Of a stretch of 64,000 nucleotides of DNA, positions 45,424-56,431 are shown one piece after another. The notes beneath the pieces were generated by a model. It was given only the letters and a program-made list of their open reading frames with translations. It searched no databases and was not told the DNA's origin. Position numbers and translations under genes: made by a program. The stretch spans positions 3,596,001 to 3,660,000 of the forward strand of contig WOAB01000188.1 of assembly GCA_027886185.1 (NCBI GenBank). Direction: 5' to 3'. Source of the DNA: Rheum nobile (lineage: Eukaryota; Streptophyta; Magnoliopsida; Caryophyllales; Polygonaceae). Positions within the stretch are counted from its first letter, which is position 1. Each line of letters begins with the position of its first letter.

Positions 45424-45643
45424 CTTAATAAACAAAAAAATCACTTTTTGAATCTATTGTTGTCTCATATTCAATAGTTCCAAATTGCCTATTCCTTTTA
45501 TTTCTTACAAATCGTAAACCCAAAATCCACAAAAGAACCCTTTTTTCACGTGATTGACGACAAACCGAAACTTGATCCACACGAAGCCTTGGAGGATGAC
45601 TTTCCTTGAACTAGAACGGAGATCCTTAAGCGGGGACATATCA

Positions 45644-45748
45644 CATAACATCCCATTCACGATCCAGGATCTCCTCTACACCTACTCCTTAGCCCTTTGT
45701 GGCCAGATATGGGAGGCCTTGTCTTGTAATCGACGCGATGAAGAATGA
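45644..45748 (+). pseudogene. Transposon-protein-like ORF, 3' part
   Basis: Right after E6 the frame reads HNIPFTIQDLLYTYSLAL then CGQIWEALSCN and a TGA. It joins in frame with 31704-32257 when E6 and one CATAA copy are removed. Confidence 0.5.
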
Positions 45749-46260
45749 TCGAGGCTGGTCTGACCGCTTCTCTACCGGGACGTTGTCGGCATTGTTCCCT
45801 CAATCCTCTTGAAGTTGATTAAGCATGGGCTCTCTATTATTTTCTTTCATATTTCTTCACCGGGATTTCATATATGGACAAAAACTCACATCTACGAACC
45901 TGAGGCAAGACATCTACCTACTTCAACAACACTGAGAGATTGCACCGCTGTTGCACAGCGACGGCGAATTTCAGGCTTTTCCGACGAGCTCGGGGTCAGA
46001 GATTGACGATTCGGCATCAGTGACTCGGGCTGAATTCGTAATACGGTCGATTGAGTCGCAAAACGTGTTAGGGTTCTCTTCACAGTTTTTGCTCACCGTT
46101 GATAAGGGTGGCAGCGGAGAGAAGGTGGCCGTGTACAGATCCCACCGAGATGCAAAAGCACTATAATCCTAATTCTCTCCCACTGTCTCCGCGCCTAGTT
46201 ACACTCCAATTTGGGGGTTTCGCCTCCATCAACCATCGATTATCAAATTTGCACTCTCCC
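45749..46260 (+). other. Unrecognised open segment
   Basis: Plus-strand frame 45951-46166 (MHSDGEFQAFPTSSGSE ... VLGFSSQFLLTVDKGG) looks protein-like in composition, but I cannot name it. It may be part of a captured gene. Confidence 0.35.
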
Positions 46261-48769
46261 AAGGTACAATGACAAACCTTAATTTGGCTTCCTAATTCTA
46301 TTTTGCCTTTTCAATTGTGTGAGATGTGGGGTTTTAAACATGGGCCCTGTGCGGCCGTGTTTCTTGTACTGGCCTGTAGAAACACGGTGGACTATTGTGT
46401 TGAAATGTAAGGTACTAATCAGTGTTGCAATGTAAGGTACTAATCAGTGTTGCAAGTTTCAAAAAAGGTCTGGAAGAACCTGAATGGTGGACTATTAAAG
46501 ATGTAATGATAATTTTGTGGATTTTGCTGATGCAGGGGCTTAAGAACTTCAACAAATTTGTTTACTACCAATGCAAACTATATTACTACATACTCTGATA
46601 AACTTAGATATTATGTTCCATCAATTTTTGAAGAGAATAATGAGGGATGATCTACTAGCTCTTCCACCATTGTACTGGTGTATTCTTATTTCACAGCTCA
46701 AAATGTTATGTCTTTGGCTAATTATAGGTTCATTACGTGTTTCTTTTTCACAAATTGTGCATATGAAGGCATTAAAGGATTTAGGATTGAATGTTGTTTA
46801 GGGAACTGTTGCAACTGAGAGGCCTATCAAGCAAACAAAGTTACATATCACTATTTTGTAAGTGTCTGCCATCTTTATCTTGATGCCAATATAGATAGAA
46901 AGCATAAACTCTAGTAGAAGATGTATTTAGTGTGATATACGATCGTACCCCTAGACATTCTTGACACTCTATAATTCATTTGGTTGGTTATTTTGCCACA
47001 AGCAACAAACACAAAATTGAAGATCCTGATATTCTTTAGAATATCCAGCTTACTATAATCAACAACCTTTTACAATATCATCCGGTAGGTTTTCTATGTT
47101 TGAGAACAATATCATCAGGTGGTTGCGAATGAATTTACTATTTATTTAACTTCACTCAGCTTGTCTTGTTCCTTATTTTTCTTCTCTAACCCTTCACAGA
47201 ATCTAGGGAGCAGCTTGCAATGGGAGAGACTTTTGGGATAAAAACTCCTGAAAAGAAGGTTATTAAGAAGGTTCGTACCCTGTTGCATTTTTCAATGTAA
47301 TTGGGTTTTCTGCAAGTTTTCATGTCTATGGACTCTGGATCACTAAAGGGGTTTTCTAAGGTGGTTACCGATGTTCATGCCATGTCCTTTGATTGTCTTA
47401 TGGATGGCCTTCATACAAAAATGCGGGTAAGTGTAAAGTTGTTCTCCCCCTGAAGCTGAAAAACAACATACATTTGAATTCGAAATATACATGCATCATT
47501 TTTTCCCCAAAAGGTTTATGTGAATAGCCAAAACATATAGAATGCTATTACTTGCAGAATTGTGCATTTCAAATATTATATGCTATTGTTGTATGACTCC
47601 ATGTTTGGCATCTGCACATTGTTGTATTAACTTGTCTTAATTTCTATGAAGCTTATTTCTTTTCGCCTTCTGCTTTTGATTGGATATTTGATTGAGTAAC
47701 TTTCTTCTTGTATCTTCATGTGTTGACAATCTTATCCTTATGTAGTTGTCACTAAAGATTGCTAGTAAAATTAAAGCAAGAGATAGATTTGTTGTCTATA
47801 TTGTCATTCGTTTGTGGCATGAAGGGGATCCAAAATCTGCTACTTTGTAAGAAATTTTGTATTGGCAGGTATTCAAAACCTTAATTTTGTATCTATTTAT
47901 TCCATTTGGGGCCGAAGGATAGCATACATAGATTAAATTAGCCAGATGGTTTCATTACATCCTTGCGAAAATCTCTTTCTTCACTAGTTTTAATTTTGTA
48001 GTAGTCTAATTCCATCACATGAACTCCCTTTATGATGTCTTGCAATGTTTGATTTTCCATAATCTGTTTCAAGCACATGAGAATATAAGATATCCCTTTC
48101 TTTAGGGCTATCTCATACTATTATGGGAGCGGCTTCTCTACTATTTATTTGGTAGAATGATTACACTATTACTAAGAGAATACAGCTTGTAGTTAATAAA
48201 ATGGTTATATCCTTTTATGGGTCTTGTTTTCTGCATAAAATGTGTACAACGCCATTTTATAATGGCATGATTATGTGAGAAAAAACATTAGAACAATTAC
48301 CTTGTTTCTTAATGAAATGTGTAGAACTTGTGAGTGTGTATAATGATGAAAACTTTGTAGGTGTGTTAACAAACTTAAGATGATATGTTAAATTTCGTAT
48401 GTGTTCTTGTGTGGTCCCTACCATAGAATTAAATAAATAGTGTATTAACAGACATGAGATGACATATTCTAGCTGTAACTCAAAATATATTTCTACTCTT
48501 GTGATCCCCACCATAGAAGATAAAATGTGAATTAAGTTGGTTGTGAAAGGAAACCAAGATCAGGTTCTCATGCAATTGTAATGGTCGTATGATTAATAAA
48601 GTGATCTAGTGTTATATTTGATAGTGATGAAATATATATTTAGAGCTATATTCCTTGTTGAATAGTGAATATCTAGCTTTTGGAAGACTTGATTCATGTA
48701 ATAGATTAATTTATAATTTATCTATTGAAGTAACTTTGGTTCTTCAATAATTTGTTTACTGAGAGATAC
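46261..48769 (+). other. Exon-like segments in AT-rich DNA, probably captured gene
   Basis: Short open stretches bounded by splice-like sites on the plus strand: ATERPIKQTKLHITIL before GTAAGT (about 46800-46860), REQLAMGETFGIKTPEKK (about 47208-47270), SKVVTDVHAMSFDCLMDG before GTAAGT (about 47350-47426) and SLKIASKIKARDRFVVYI ... HEGDPKSATL (about 47748-47848). Long AT-rich intron-like DNA separates them. I do not recognise the protein. It lies next to a CACTA end, so capture is plausible. Confidence 0.35.
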
Positions 48770-48851
48770 CTCGCCGATAACAACCACACTATGGTAACCA
48801 TGGTCCGGTGAAGAAAATTACCATGGTCCGAACCCGTCTTCTGTACTAGTG
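48770..48851. mobile_element. CACTA-type transposon, right terminus (family 2)
   Basis: Ends TCTTCTGTACTAGTG; the other strand starts CACTAGTACAGAAGACGGG and has repeated GGACCATGG motifs, different from the TAGCCCG motifs of the 22640 end. It cuts the Tat integrase frame after ...TTPKTATG; the adjacent triplet is CCT. The left end was not found. Confidence 0.7.
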
Positions 48852-49400
48852 CCTGTAGCGGTTTTCGGAGTTGTGCGATCTAACCATAGAATGGATGGCA
48901 ACTCGTCTTCCCACAAGCATGTTTCCTTCTAGATCCTTTTCTTCAGATTGTTGATGATTACTTTGTTGTTGGATTCAGCCTGACTGTTAGCCTGTGGGTA
49001 GCGTGGCGTTGACGTGATGAGCTTGATGCCTAGATCTTAGGAAAACTCATACATCCAATTGCTTGTGAACTGTGACCCGTTGTCGCAGACAATGGTGTCG
49101 GGGACACTAAATATGCTCAAGATGTTCCTTTTTTTCAAAGATATAACATGTGAGTCCATGATTTCTTTGAAAGTTTCTACTTCGATCCACATAGAAAAGT
49201 AGTCTTTCATGGCAAGCATGAAGACACGTTGAACGGAGGCGACTGGCAATTTTTCGACGATATCCACCACACACATCATGAAAGGCCAAGGGGAGGAAAT
49301 CAGATGTAGAGCTTCAGATGGTTGATGAAACATTAGATCATGTCTTTTTAGAGACATTTTAGATAATATCTGGTGGCGGACCACTTGAGCAACATGTTGT
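48852..49400 (-). pseudogene. Tat integrase core, 3' truncated
   Basis: WPFMMCVVDIVEKLP holds the first Asp (cf. WGxDIVG in the family), VCDNGSQFTS the second Asp, and AESNNKVI the catalytic Glu after a stop at 49037. TTPKTATG ends at the CACTA insertion. This part would catalyse integration. Confidence 0.8.
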
Positions 49401-49599
49401 CTTTGAGGACAAAGGCGGACACCTTGGCATGAAGTCGGTGTGTCTCATTGTTATCGTATGGTAACTCGCCATGCTTTAGCCAATTATTAAACAGTGTGAT
49501 CCATGATTCAAATTCGTTAGAGTAACTGACCTACATGGGGTTTGATGCGTGAGATAGTTTGCTAATGGCAGACACCTCCCATGTAGAAAATGAATCTTC

Positions 49600-50539
49600 T
49601 GCTACTCTCTCAAATCGTTGACGGAACCGAGATTGGCTAACACGTCGGCCTCTGCGTTGGTGTCTCTGGGAACTTGCTTAATGATGAACGTGTCGAAGCA
49701 TTTGATGATGTCGTGGATGACTTCCAAATAAGATGTCATCTTCGAATCGCGGGGCACGTATGCTTTATTGATTTGATACAAGGTCAACATAGAGTCATAA
49801 ATTACTTCAAAGTTCTTCACACCTGTCTCCTTGTAAATGGTGATGCCAGTCACAAGCGGTTCATACTCTACCTCATTGTTCGTTGCATTGAATTCGCATC
49901 CAACGGCTTGGGCTATTCTACCCCCTTGTGGCGATTTTAGGACAAACCCTAGTCCTACACCATTCTGATTAGAAGCACCATCTATTTACATCCTCCACTT
50001 CAAAGGGAAGGGATCGTTATCTTGTAACAACTCTTCTACAATCTACTCTTCATAGGTTGGGATGAAATAGGCCACGAAATCTGTCGAAGCCTGTGACATG
50101 ATTGATGTGTGCGTCTCGTATTGAATGTCGTAGCCACTGAGGTGAACTACTCACTTCGTCATCTTCCCATATATTTATGGTTTGCTCATCATGTTTTTTA
50201 TGGGATAGTTGGTCCTTACTTTGATAGTGTGGGCCTCGAAGTAAGGCTTGAGCTTGATGGACGCCATGATGAAGGCTAGAGTTAGCTTCTCCATGGGAGA
50301 GTAGCTTGTTTCCGCATCCAACTATGTCTTGCTCACATAGTAGATGGGCAATTGATCGTCGTCTTCATCTGTCACAAAGATGACACTTGTTGCCGATTTC
50401 GTGACTGCCAAGTATATGTACAGAGCTTCGCCAGCTTTACGTTTGAAAGTAAGAATGGACATGTTGGGACCTCTTTAGTTCTTGGAAGGCTTATTCGTGC
50501 TTGCTTGTCCACTCAAAAGACTTATTTTTCTTCAAGACA
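49600..50539 (-). pseudogene. Tat RNase H and additional RNase H-like domain
   Basis: From 50539 to about 50000 a broken RNase H follows RT. At 49853-49602 the second domain reads FEVIYDSMLTLYQINKAY, FIIKQVPRDTNAEADVLANL, the end of a cellular-type RNase H, which in plants marks the Tat/Ogre lineage. Several stops and shifts. Confidence 0.65.
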
Positions 50540-51395
50540 TCATAAAATAAGCGGTTTCGATGCCTTCGAAATGAACCTGTTTAGAGCGGCGACTCTGCCT
50601 GTCAACTTATGAACATCTTTGACGCATCGCGGGGATTGAGAGTCAATGATAGCTTTGATCTGTTCATTATTGGCTTCAATCCCTCGTTGCGTCACCATGT
50701 AGCTCAATAACTTGCCTGACGAGACCCCGAAAGAGCACTTGGTTGGGTTGAGCTTTATGTCATACTTCTCAAGGATCTTGAAGGTTGTCTTCAAGTGTTG
50801 ATTTTCCTCGACCACCTTCTTTGACTTAACCAACAAGTCGTTGATGTAGACTCACATCGTGTCGCCGATTTGGTTCTCGAACATCTTCTTAACTAATCTT
50901 TGGTTTGTGGCTCCAGCGTTCCTGAGACCAAAAGGCATAACCTTGTAGCAATAAATTCCATGGTTTGTGATAAATTTTCTCTTATCTTGGTCTTCCGTAC
51001 TCATCTGAATTTGGTGATAGCTGATGAACGTGTCCATGAAAGTTAGCATCTCATGACCAGTAGTGGCGTCGACCCTGACATCGATGTGAGGCAGTGGGAA
51101 GGAGTCTTTACGGCAAGCTTGGTTGAGGTCGGTGAAGTCGACTCAGACTCTCCACTTCCAATGTATTCTTCTTTTGTACCACTACCATGTTAGCTAGCCA
51201 ATCCGGATAACGGGCTTCTCTGATCTTGCCGCTCTCTAACAAAGTTCGTACTTTTTCATCTATCACCTTGTTCCTCTCTAGGGCGAACTTCCTTCGCTTC
51301 TTCTTGACTAGTGGATGTTGGGGATCCACCTTCAGTTTGTGCATGATCATGTTTGGGTTGATGCCAATCATGTCTTGTGTGTCCGCGCAAAACAT
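50540..51395 (-). pseudogene. Tat reverse transcriptase
   Basis: Fingers: VKKKRRKFALERNKVIDEKV, SGKIREARYPDWLANMVVVQ. Palm: EMLTFMDTFISYHQIQMSTE, KVMPFGLRNAGATNQRLV, and YINDLLVKSK in place of the YVDD box, so the first catalytic Asp of the pair is Asn. Thumb: LNPTKCSFGVSSGKLLSYMV, KAIIDSQSP. Frame changes near 51130 and a stop near 50850. Confidence 0.85.
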
Positions 51396-51985
51396 CTGAA
51401 TGGGACTGCAAGAAGTCGATTAGTTTTTTTCTGATCTCGCTAGGCATGTTTGTGCCTATCTTCACGAAGTGGCTAGGCTTGCTAGGATCCAAGATCACCT
51501 TGTCGAGTTCAAAGGGCTCTTGTTCTGTGTAATACGTCGACGTTTTGCAGTCCATAAATTGCTACGATGTCTGCCCTTTGATGTGCTTCTGGGTGACGGT
51601 CGACTTCAGGGAGATCTTGTAACACTCATTCACCAATCTCTACTCACCCTTAATCTTTTGCACTCCCAATTTGGTAAGAAACTTGACGATTTGATGATAC
51701 GTTGATGCGATGACTCTCATACCGTGCATCCAATGGCGGTTGAGGATGACGTTGGATGGTGACGAGCAATCCATGATCAAGAACTTGACTTGAAGATTTA
51801 CTCCACCGTGTAGGTGGTTATCATGATCTCCCTAAGTGAGATGCTTACTTCGCTGCTGAACCCCAATAATGGGATTGATTTCTTGATAATGTTTCTTGGG
51901 TAAGGCCAAGGCTATGGAGGGCTTTGATAATCATTAGATTCGTTGAGTTGTCGTTATCGAGCAGGACACGTCGTACCAGGCAGTT
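51396..51985 (-). pseudogene. Tat protease and linker
   Basis: The loop reads RRVLLDNDNSTNLMI, where this lineage has LVDxGSS; Gly is replaced. PSNVILNRHWMHGMRV matches the protease C-terminal half, and FELDKVILDPSKPSHFVKIG the spacer before RT. Several stops. Confidence 0.65.
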
Positions 51986-53592
51986 TCATATCGTAAGGGA
52001 TATGATGAGGTTCTCGTGATGCTCTGCGATGACGTCGTCGGCCTCGCCGATCGTGATGAGCACTATCTCAAACATTTTTCGGGTGACGGTCATTGGTATG
52101 TTGAAGTCAGTCTCATTGGCATGGCACTTGGTGGTGGACACGGATGTCCCACATATTTCTGACCCTCCTGAGATTTTATTCATTATCTTGACGTGAGGAG
52201 GAGGAGGTGGCAGCGCCTCTCCTTGTTTGGCTCGATCCAGAGTCGCTCTTGCCCTATCAACTCGCAAGTCATTGAGATATTCATTATGGAACAAGTGAGC
52301 GACTTCCCTTCTTAACGTAACACATTCATCAGTACTATGTCCTCCGTCATAGTGGAAATCACACCACTTGTCAGCAACGCTTCTATTCATGGGATTATCT
52401 AGCTTTCTTGGCCATCTTACAGCTTCGTCGAGTTTGGTCATGGCATTGAGTATTCCGACAAAATCAACAACGAATGAGTGGTGATGGAGAGGAGGATAAA
52501 GCCCCAGTCGCGGTGACGGTTATATCCATTGTCTCGGATGTTGTTGACTGCCATGTTACCAGGTTTTGAGGGTGGATAGGGCTTGCAATGCGTCTCGGCT
52601 TTGTTGTTGGGTTTGCTTGGTTGTAACGACTCTTGCAATCTCTCTGGCGCGAGATTGCCATATTCTAATCGGATATACACCATGGCTTTGGCTTGGACGT
52701 ATTTGAACATATGACACGGATACTCTGTCAAATTGTGGTACAACTTTGACTTCTCAAATAGCCCTATCTTGAATGCTTATATGGCGGTTGGGGTGTCGCC
52801 GTGAGGTATTGACACCTTCTCGTCATTGAACCAAATGAGGTACTTCCTTAGCGATTCCCCTGAGCGTTGGATGACGCGATAGAGATCACTGGATTGCTTT
52901 TGAAGCTGCTGATTGCTAGTAAACTAAGTATTGAACAAATTGATTAGTCCAGCGAACGAGGAAATATTCTCGTTTGACAGATGTATGAACCACGGTAAGA
53001 CGGAGCCTTTCAGGGTAGACTCGAACCACTTGCACATCACCACTTCTTTTAAGTGTTTAAGTATCGTTCTCGTCATCATCCTCTTCTTGTACAACAATAC
53101 GTGTTAGTCAGGATCGGTCTGTCCATCATACGATGCCATGTCAGAGACCGTGTACTACTTGGGGATTTTAATGTGAGTAATTGCGTCGATGAAAGGTGAG
53201 TCGGCATAGCAATCATCGCCTTCATCTTCTCTGGACCTAGGTACCCCTAGTATTTGATCAATCCTCTCGTCTAAAGTTGTGAGCTTTTCGTGCCACTTTC
53301 GCTCGATGATGTCATCGAACGATTCCATCGGTGTTGCCTCCATTAGATCGGTTGCTTCCTGATCGTGAACAAACTAGCTAGTCGTAGTCGTTAGAGGGTG
53401 GCGAGACCCCCCCGGAGCTTGTTGGCGGCATCATGATTGGAGTTGAGAATGACGGGTTGACGACAGGGGACTCGAGATCGAGATGCTTGGCGGTATTGTC
53501 GCCGCGGACGTACTGCAGTCAGGATTGAGGTTTTGGTGGTGGCATCGACACATTCGTGGAATGCAACGCCTCGCCCTTCCCTAGCACCTCTT
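51986..53592 (-). pseudogene. Tat gag, main part
   Basis: Begins in the TSD CTCTT next to E4 with VLGKGEALHSTNVSMPPPK. Continues with MESFDDIIERKWHEKLTTLD, SPFIDAITHIKIPK and, further on, KWCDFHYDGGHSTDECVTLR, a CxxHxxxxHxxxxC-type zinc motif, and LPPPPPHVKIMNKISGG. Stops and shifts near 53150, 52745 and 52440. Confidence 0.75.
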
Positions 53593-54829
53593 TGATGTGT
53601 TCTTGCCTCCGATGGCGAGCACACTTGTCAAAGGTGACACCTTTGGATCTAGTCTTGGGCGAGAAGTCACAAGCTTGGTTGTCAAGGCTGCTGTGGAACC
53701 CTTGGGAAAACCCTTGATGAAATGCACGAAAGCCTGGCAATGGATGCACGTACGTGAACAATAACTTTAGAGGTTATCGGACACGGTGGTGACTGGATGC
53801 GAACCCAGTGGAGTGTCTGGGTGGTATCGGCGGCGGCGACGACGATGGATGTCACGATGAGTGTCAAGACAGCGAAGACGGCGGCGATGGTGAAGACGAT
53901 GACGATAGCGATGATGTTGGTGAGCGATAGACTGGGTTCGAGTCTAGGCTCGATGGCGACTGCGATAGCGATGGTGTTGGTGAGTGTCACAAGTGAGTGG
54001 CTAGCGACGACGACAACGATGGTTGTGGGTCCGATTGTGGGTGCGATGGCGGAATCGATTGAATGGATGGTGATGGAAGTGATGGTGTGATGGTTTGGGA
54101 TAGATGACTTGAAAGGGCAAGTCTTTGCCGTAGCGTCGGCGCGGAGTAAAGGGAGATGCGAAGGAAGACTCTGCTTGAATGAATCCAAGCGGTGCCGTAG
54201 CGTCGGCGGCGGGGTGAAGGGGATGCAAAGCTAGAGATAGGTGACGTCCGATCAAGGGAAGGAGGATAAACACTCGACTTAATCCTTGATTAAAATTGAA
54301 CGTAAGAAATAACATAGATAAAGTTTAACTTAAAATACTAGAGGCGAGAACTCGGATGGGCCGAGTCGAGCCTAGTGGGCTAGCCCATGCAACATGCAAT
54401 AGGCACACACCCTAAAATAGAAAGACTATAAATGGAAACTACTTAAAACAATTATAATACCAAAAATAGAAATGTCTTCAAAAATAATGTCAAAACCGAG
54501 GCAAATAAACCTCTAAATGTCTAAGCCGGTGGCGGCGAGGCATGGGACGCAGACACTACGAGCGGCGGCGATGTCAAGTGTGTATGGGCTCGGCAGTGAG
54601 CGCGTCCGGTGCCGATGACGATGGGGCTTCGTTTGCGACTGTGATGGTGGCGAGGACTTGGAGTCTGGGTTCGGTCTCGGGTGTGCCTTGGCTAGCGATG
54701 ACGCGAGCGACTAGCGAGTGCATGGCGTCGGCGATGGCTTTGGCCCTTGACCATGTCACTGGGCCCTCTAAGCGTAGGCTTATGGCATGCTCCTCCTCTG
54801 TGGCCGTCATGGGAGGCGGGGTCACATCA
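53593..54829 (-). repeat. E4 3' LTR (1237 bp)
   Basis: Minus strand TGATGTGACCCCG to AAGAACACATCA; perfect 7-bp inverted repeat. Preceded by the purine tract GTGGGGGAGGG. Its first about 255 bases encode the polyprotein tail, stop at 54574. Confidence 0.93.
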
Positions 54830-55595
54830 CCCTCCCCCACTTGGCTGTGAAGCGTCCCCGCTTCACCATCATCGAACTCAGGCTCAACATATGGCGTCAA
54901 GTCTGCTACGTTGAAGGACGCATGGACTCCAAAGTCTGGTGTGAGCTCGAGTTGATAGGCATTGTCCCCTATGGCCTTGATCACGCAGAAGGGGCCATCT
55001 CCACGTGGTGCCAATTTGTGTTTGTGCCGCGAGGGGAACCTCTCTTTTCGCAAATGCACCCAGACAAGGTCTCCGGGTGCAAACACGACGCGGTGGCGGC
55101 CATGGTTGTGCTGTGAGGCATACTGCGAGGACCTTCTCTCTAATTGCTCACGTGTTCGGCGATGGAGCTCTTGCACTTGCTCGGCGCGGTTGGCGGCAGT
55201 GATGTGCACTGGGTCTCGGAGTGGGCGCGGCGACAAATCTAGTGGTGTCAAGGGATTCCTGCCATAGACCACTTCGAATGGTGTTTGCTTGGTCGCCTTT
55301 TGCCTGCATTTATTGTAAGAAAACTCCATAAAAGATAGTAAGTCCTCCCAACGCCTAGGGTTGGCCTTTAGCATGGTGCGAATGAGGGCTCCTCGGGTTT
55401 TATTTGTAACCTCAGTTTGGCCATCGGTCTGGGGGTGATAGCTAGTGGAGAAGAGAAGTTTAGTGCCTAGCTTACCCCAAAGTGTTCTCCAAAAATGACC
55501 AACAAACTTAGAATCCCTATCACTAACAATGGTACGTGGGATTCCATGAAGACGCACCACATGCTCAAAGAATAAGTCTGTTATCTCACTAGCAA
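54574..55595 (-). pseudogene. E4 integrase C-terminal half and tail
   Basis: An unbroken frame of about 330 codons: VRLHGIPRTIVSDRDSKF (second Asp), QTEVTNKTRGALIRT (Glu), FEVVYGRNPLTPLDLSPR, FAPGDLVWVHLRKERFPSR, GDGPFCVIKAIGDNAYQLEL, FNVADLTPYVEPEFDD, then HSQVGEGD at the LTR border and VTPPPMTATEEEHA, EGPVTWSRAKAIADAMHSLV in the LTR. The first integrase Asp and the zinc region were lost with RT. No chromodomain is recognisable; the tail takes its place. Confidence 0.88.
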
Positions 55596-56430
55596 GTCAT
55601 TTTTCATTTTCACTTTTTCCAAATAATATAAGATTGTCCATGATGTGAAAGGGATTGAAGAACTAATTCAATATATAACTAGAAAGTTTTATTCCATGCT
55701 TTGCAGTATCAAAGAAAGAGGTAACACCATGTGAAACCATACACTTGTCTAGCTCCAGAATCTACCAAATCGCAGAACAAACAAAAGTTGATCATATAAC
55801 ATCCTTATATTTTTACCTACCAATATGAACATCACAAGTCATTGATAAAGTCAATGATATATGTGCTTCAAGGATTAAGCAACGAAACTACTCACGCTTT
55901 ACCTAGTTTAATGGTAAAAAAATGAACATTTTTTTACAATTTAGTACGTATGGTAACTTATATTATAAGATCTTATCGGTCATGAAAAGTCTAAAATAAT
56001 AAATTACGTATGTGATCATCAAACCTTAATATTGATGGAAATTCGAAACGAGTTGCAAATTAAGAATAGTGCTTCAATAAAACAACTATGCAATTTATAA
56101 CCAAATGCTTTATCCTTGAATGAATATTAGTTTTTAAGTTGTTGGTAGTTAATTGGGAATCTCATATATAGTAAAGGTTTGTCTAAACTTAATATATAAG
56201 TAAATAGACGTCTCTTCTTATTATCAATTGGTTGTAGAATAGAACTCCATTTAATAACTTATGTAGTTGCATTAGCTTTGACAGTTGAGTCCATACGAAC
56301 AACTTCATGTAACAAGTTTTAAAAATATCAAAGTGCTAATTATAAACTCAATGAATTGGCAAGTGACATAAGATTTCATTATCAAGGTTATTAGGATCGG
56401 AATCCTAGGGTCGGATCGCACTTATAGCAC
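55596..56430. other. AT-rich block replacing E4 RT
   Basis: No gypsy similarity; no ORF; no clear terminal repeats. The gypsy frame ends at RVFHDG (56432) and resumes in integrase (55595), so about 2 kb of pol are missing. It may be filler DNA from a break repair, or a degraded insertion with later deletion. Confidence 0.6.
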
Positions 56431-56431
56431 T

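Larger units (their letters stand above)
32258..45643 (+). mobile_element. E6: CRM-like element, host of several nested insertions
   Basis: 5' LTR 32258-33227 and 3' LTR (43478-45643, interrupted) share long stretches of sequence. The target duplication CATAA is at 32253-32257 and 45644-45648. Ends are TGATGTG and CACATCA/CATATCA. Of its own interior only the leader (33228-33793) and about 460 bp (34702-35165) remain. It contains a solo LTR, E3, a Cassandra and a MITE. This is the outermost identifiable insertion of the 32-45 kb block. Confidence 0.88.
43478..45643 (+). repeat. E6 3' LTR, interrupted by Cassandra
   Basis: From GGAATCCCATCAAGC it parallels 32269-33227. It lacks its first about 10 bases, where E3 sits, and is split at 44281/45424 by Cassandra 2. 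Ends GGGGACATATCA before the CATAA duplication. Confidence 0.87.
48852..53592 (-). mobile_element. Tat-lineage Ty3/gypsy element, main part
   Basis: Minus strand: gag (from 61214 through 53587 and on), protease, RT, RNase H with an added second RNase H-like domain, integrase. E4 splits gag; removing E4 and one CTCTT joins the frame. The 5' LTR fragment and primer site are at 61267-61602. Integrase is cut by a CACTA element at 48852. The lineage call rests on the GGCGCCCACCGTGGGG primer-site region and the dual RNase H. Many stops; dead. Confidence 0.82.

Noticed and set aside
22640..48851. One 26-kb CACTA element between the two CACTAGTACA ends
   Set aside because: Only about ten terminal bases agree, the subterminal motifs differ (TAGCCCG versus GGACCATGG), and the adjoining triplets are ACT and CCT.
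53682..54188. Long minus-strand ORF rich in Ile/Val/Thr in the E4 3' LTR, also at 59952-60365
   Set aside because: It arises from a GCGATGGTG-type low-complexity tract in the LTR; composition is repetitive and no domain is recognisable.
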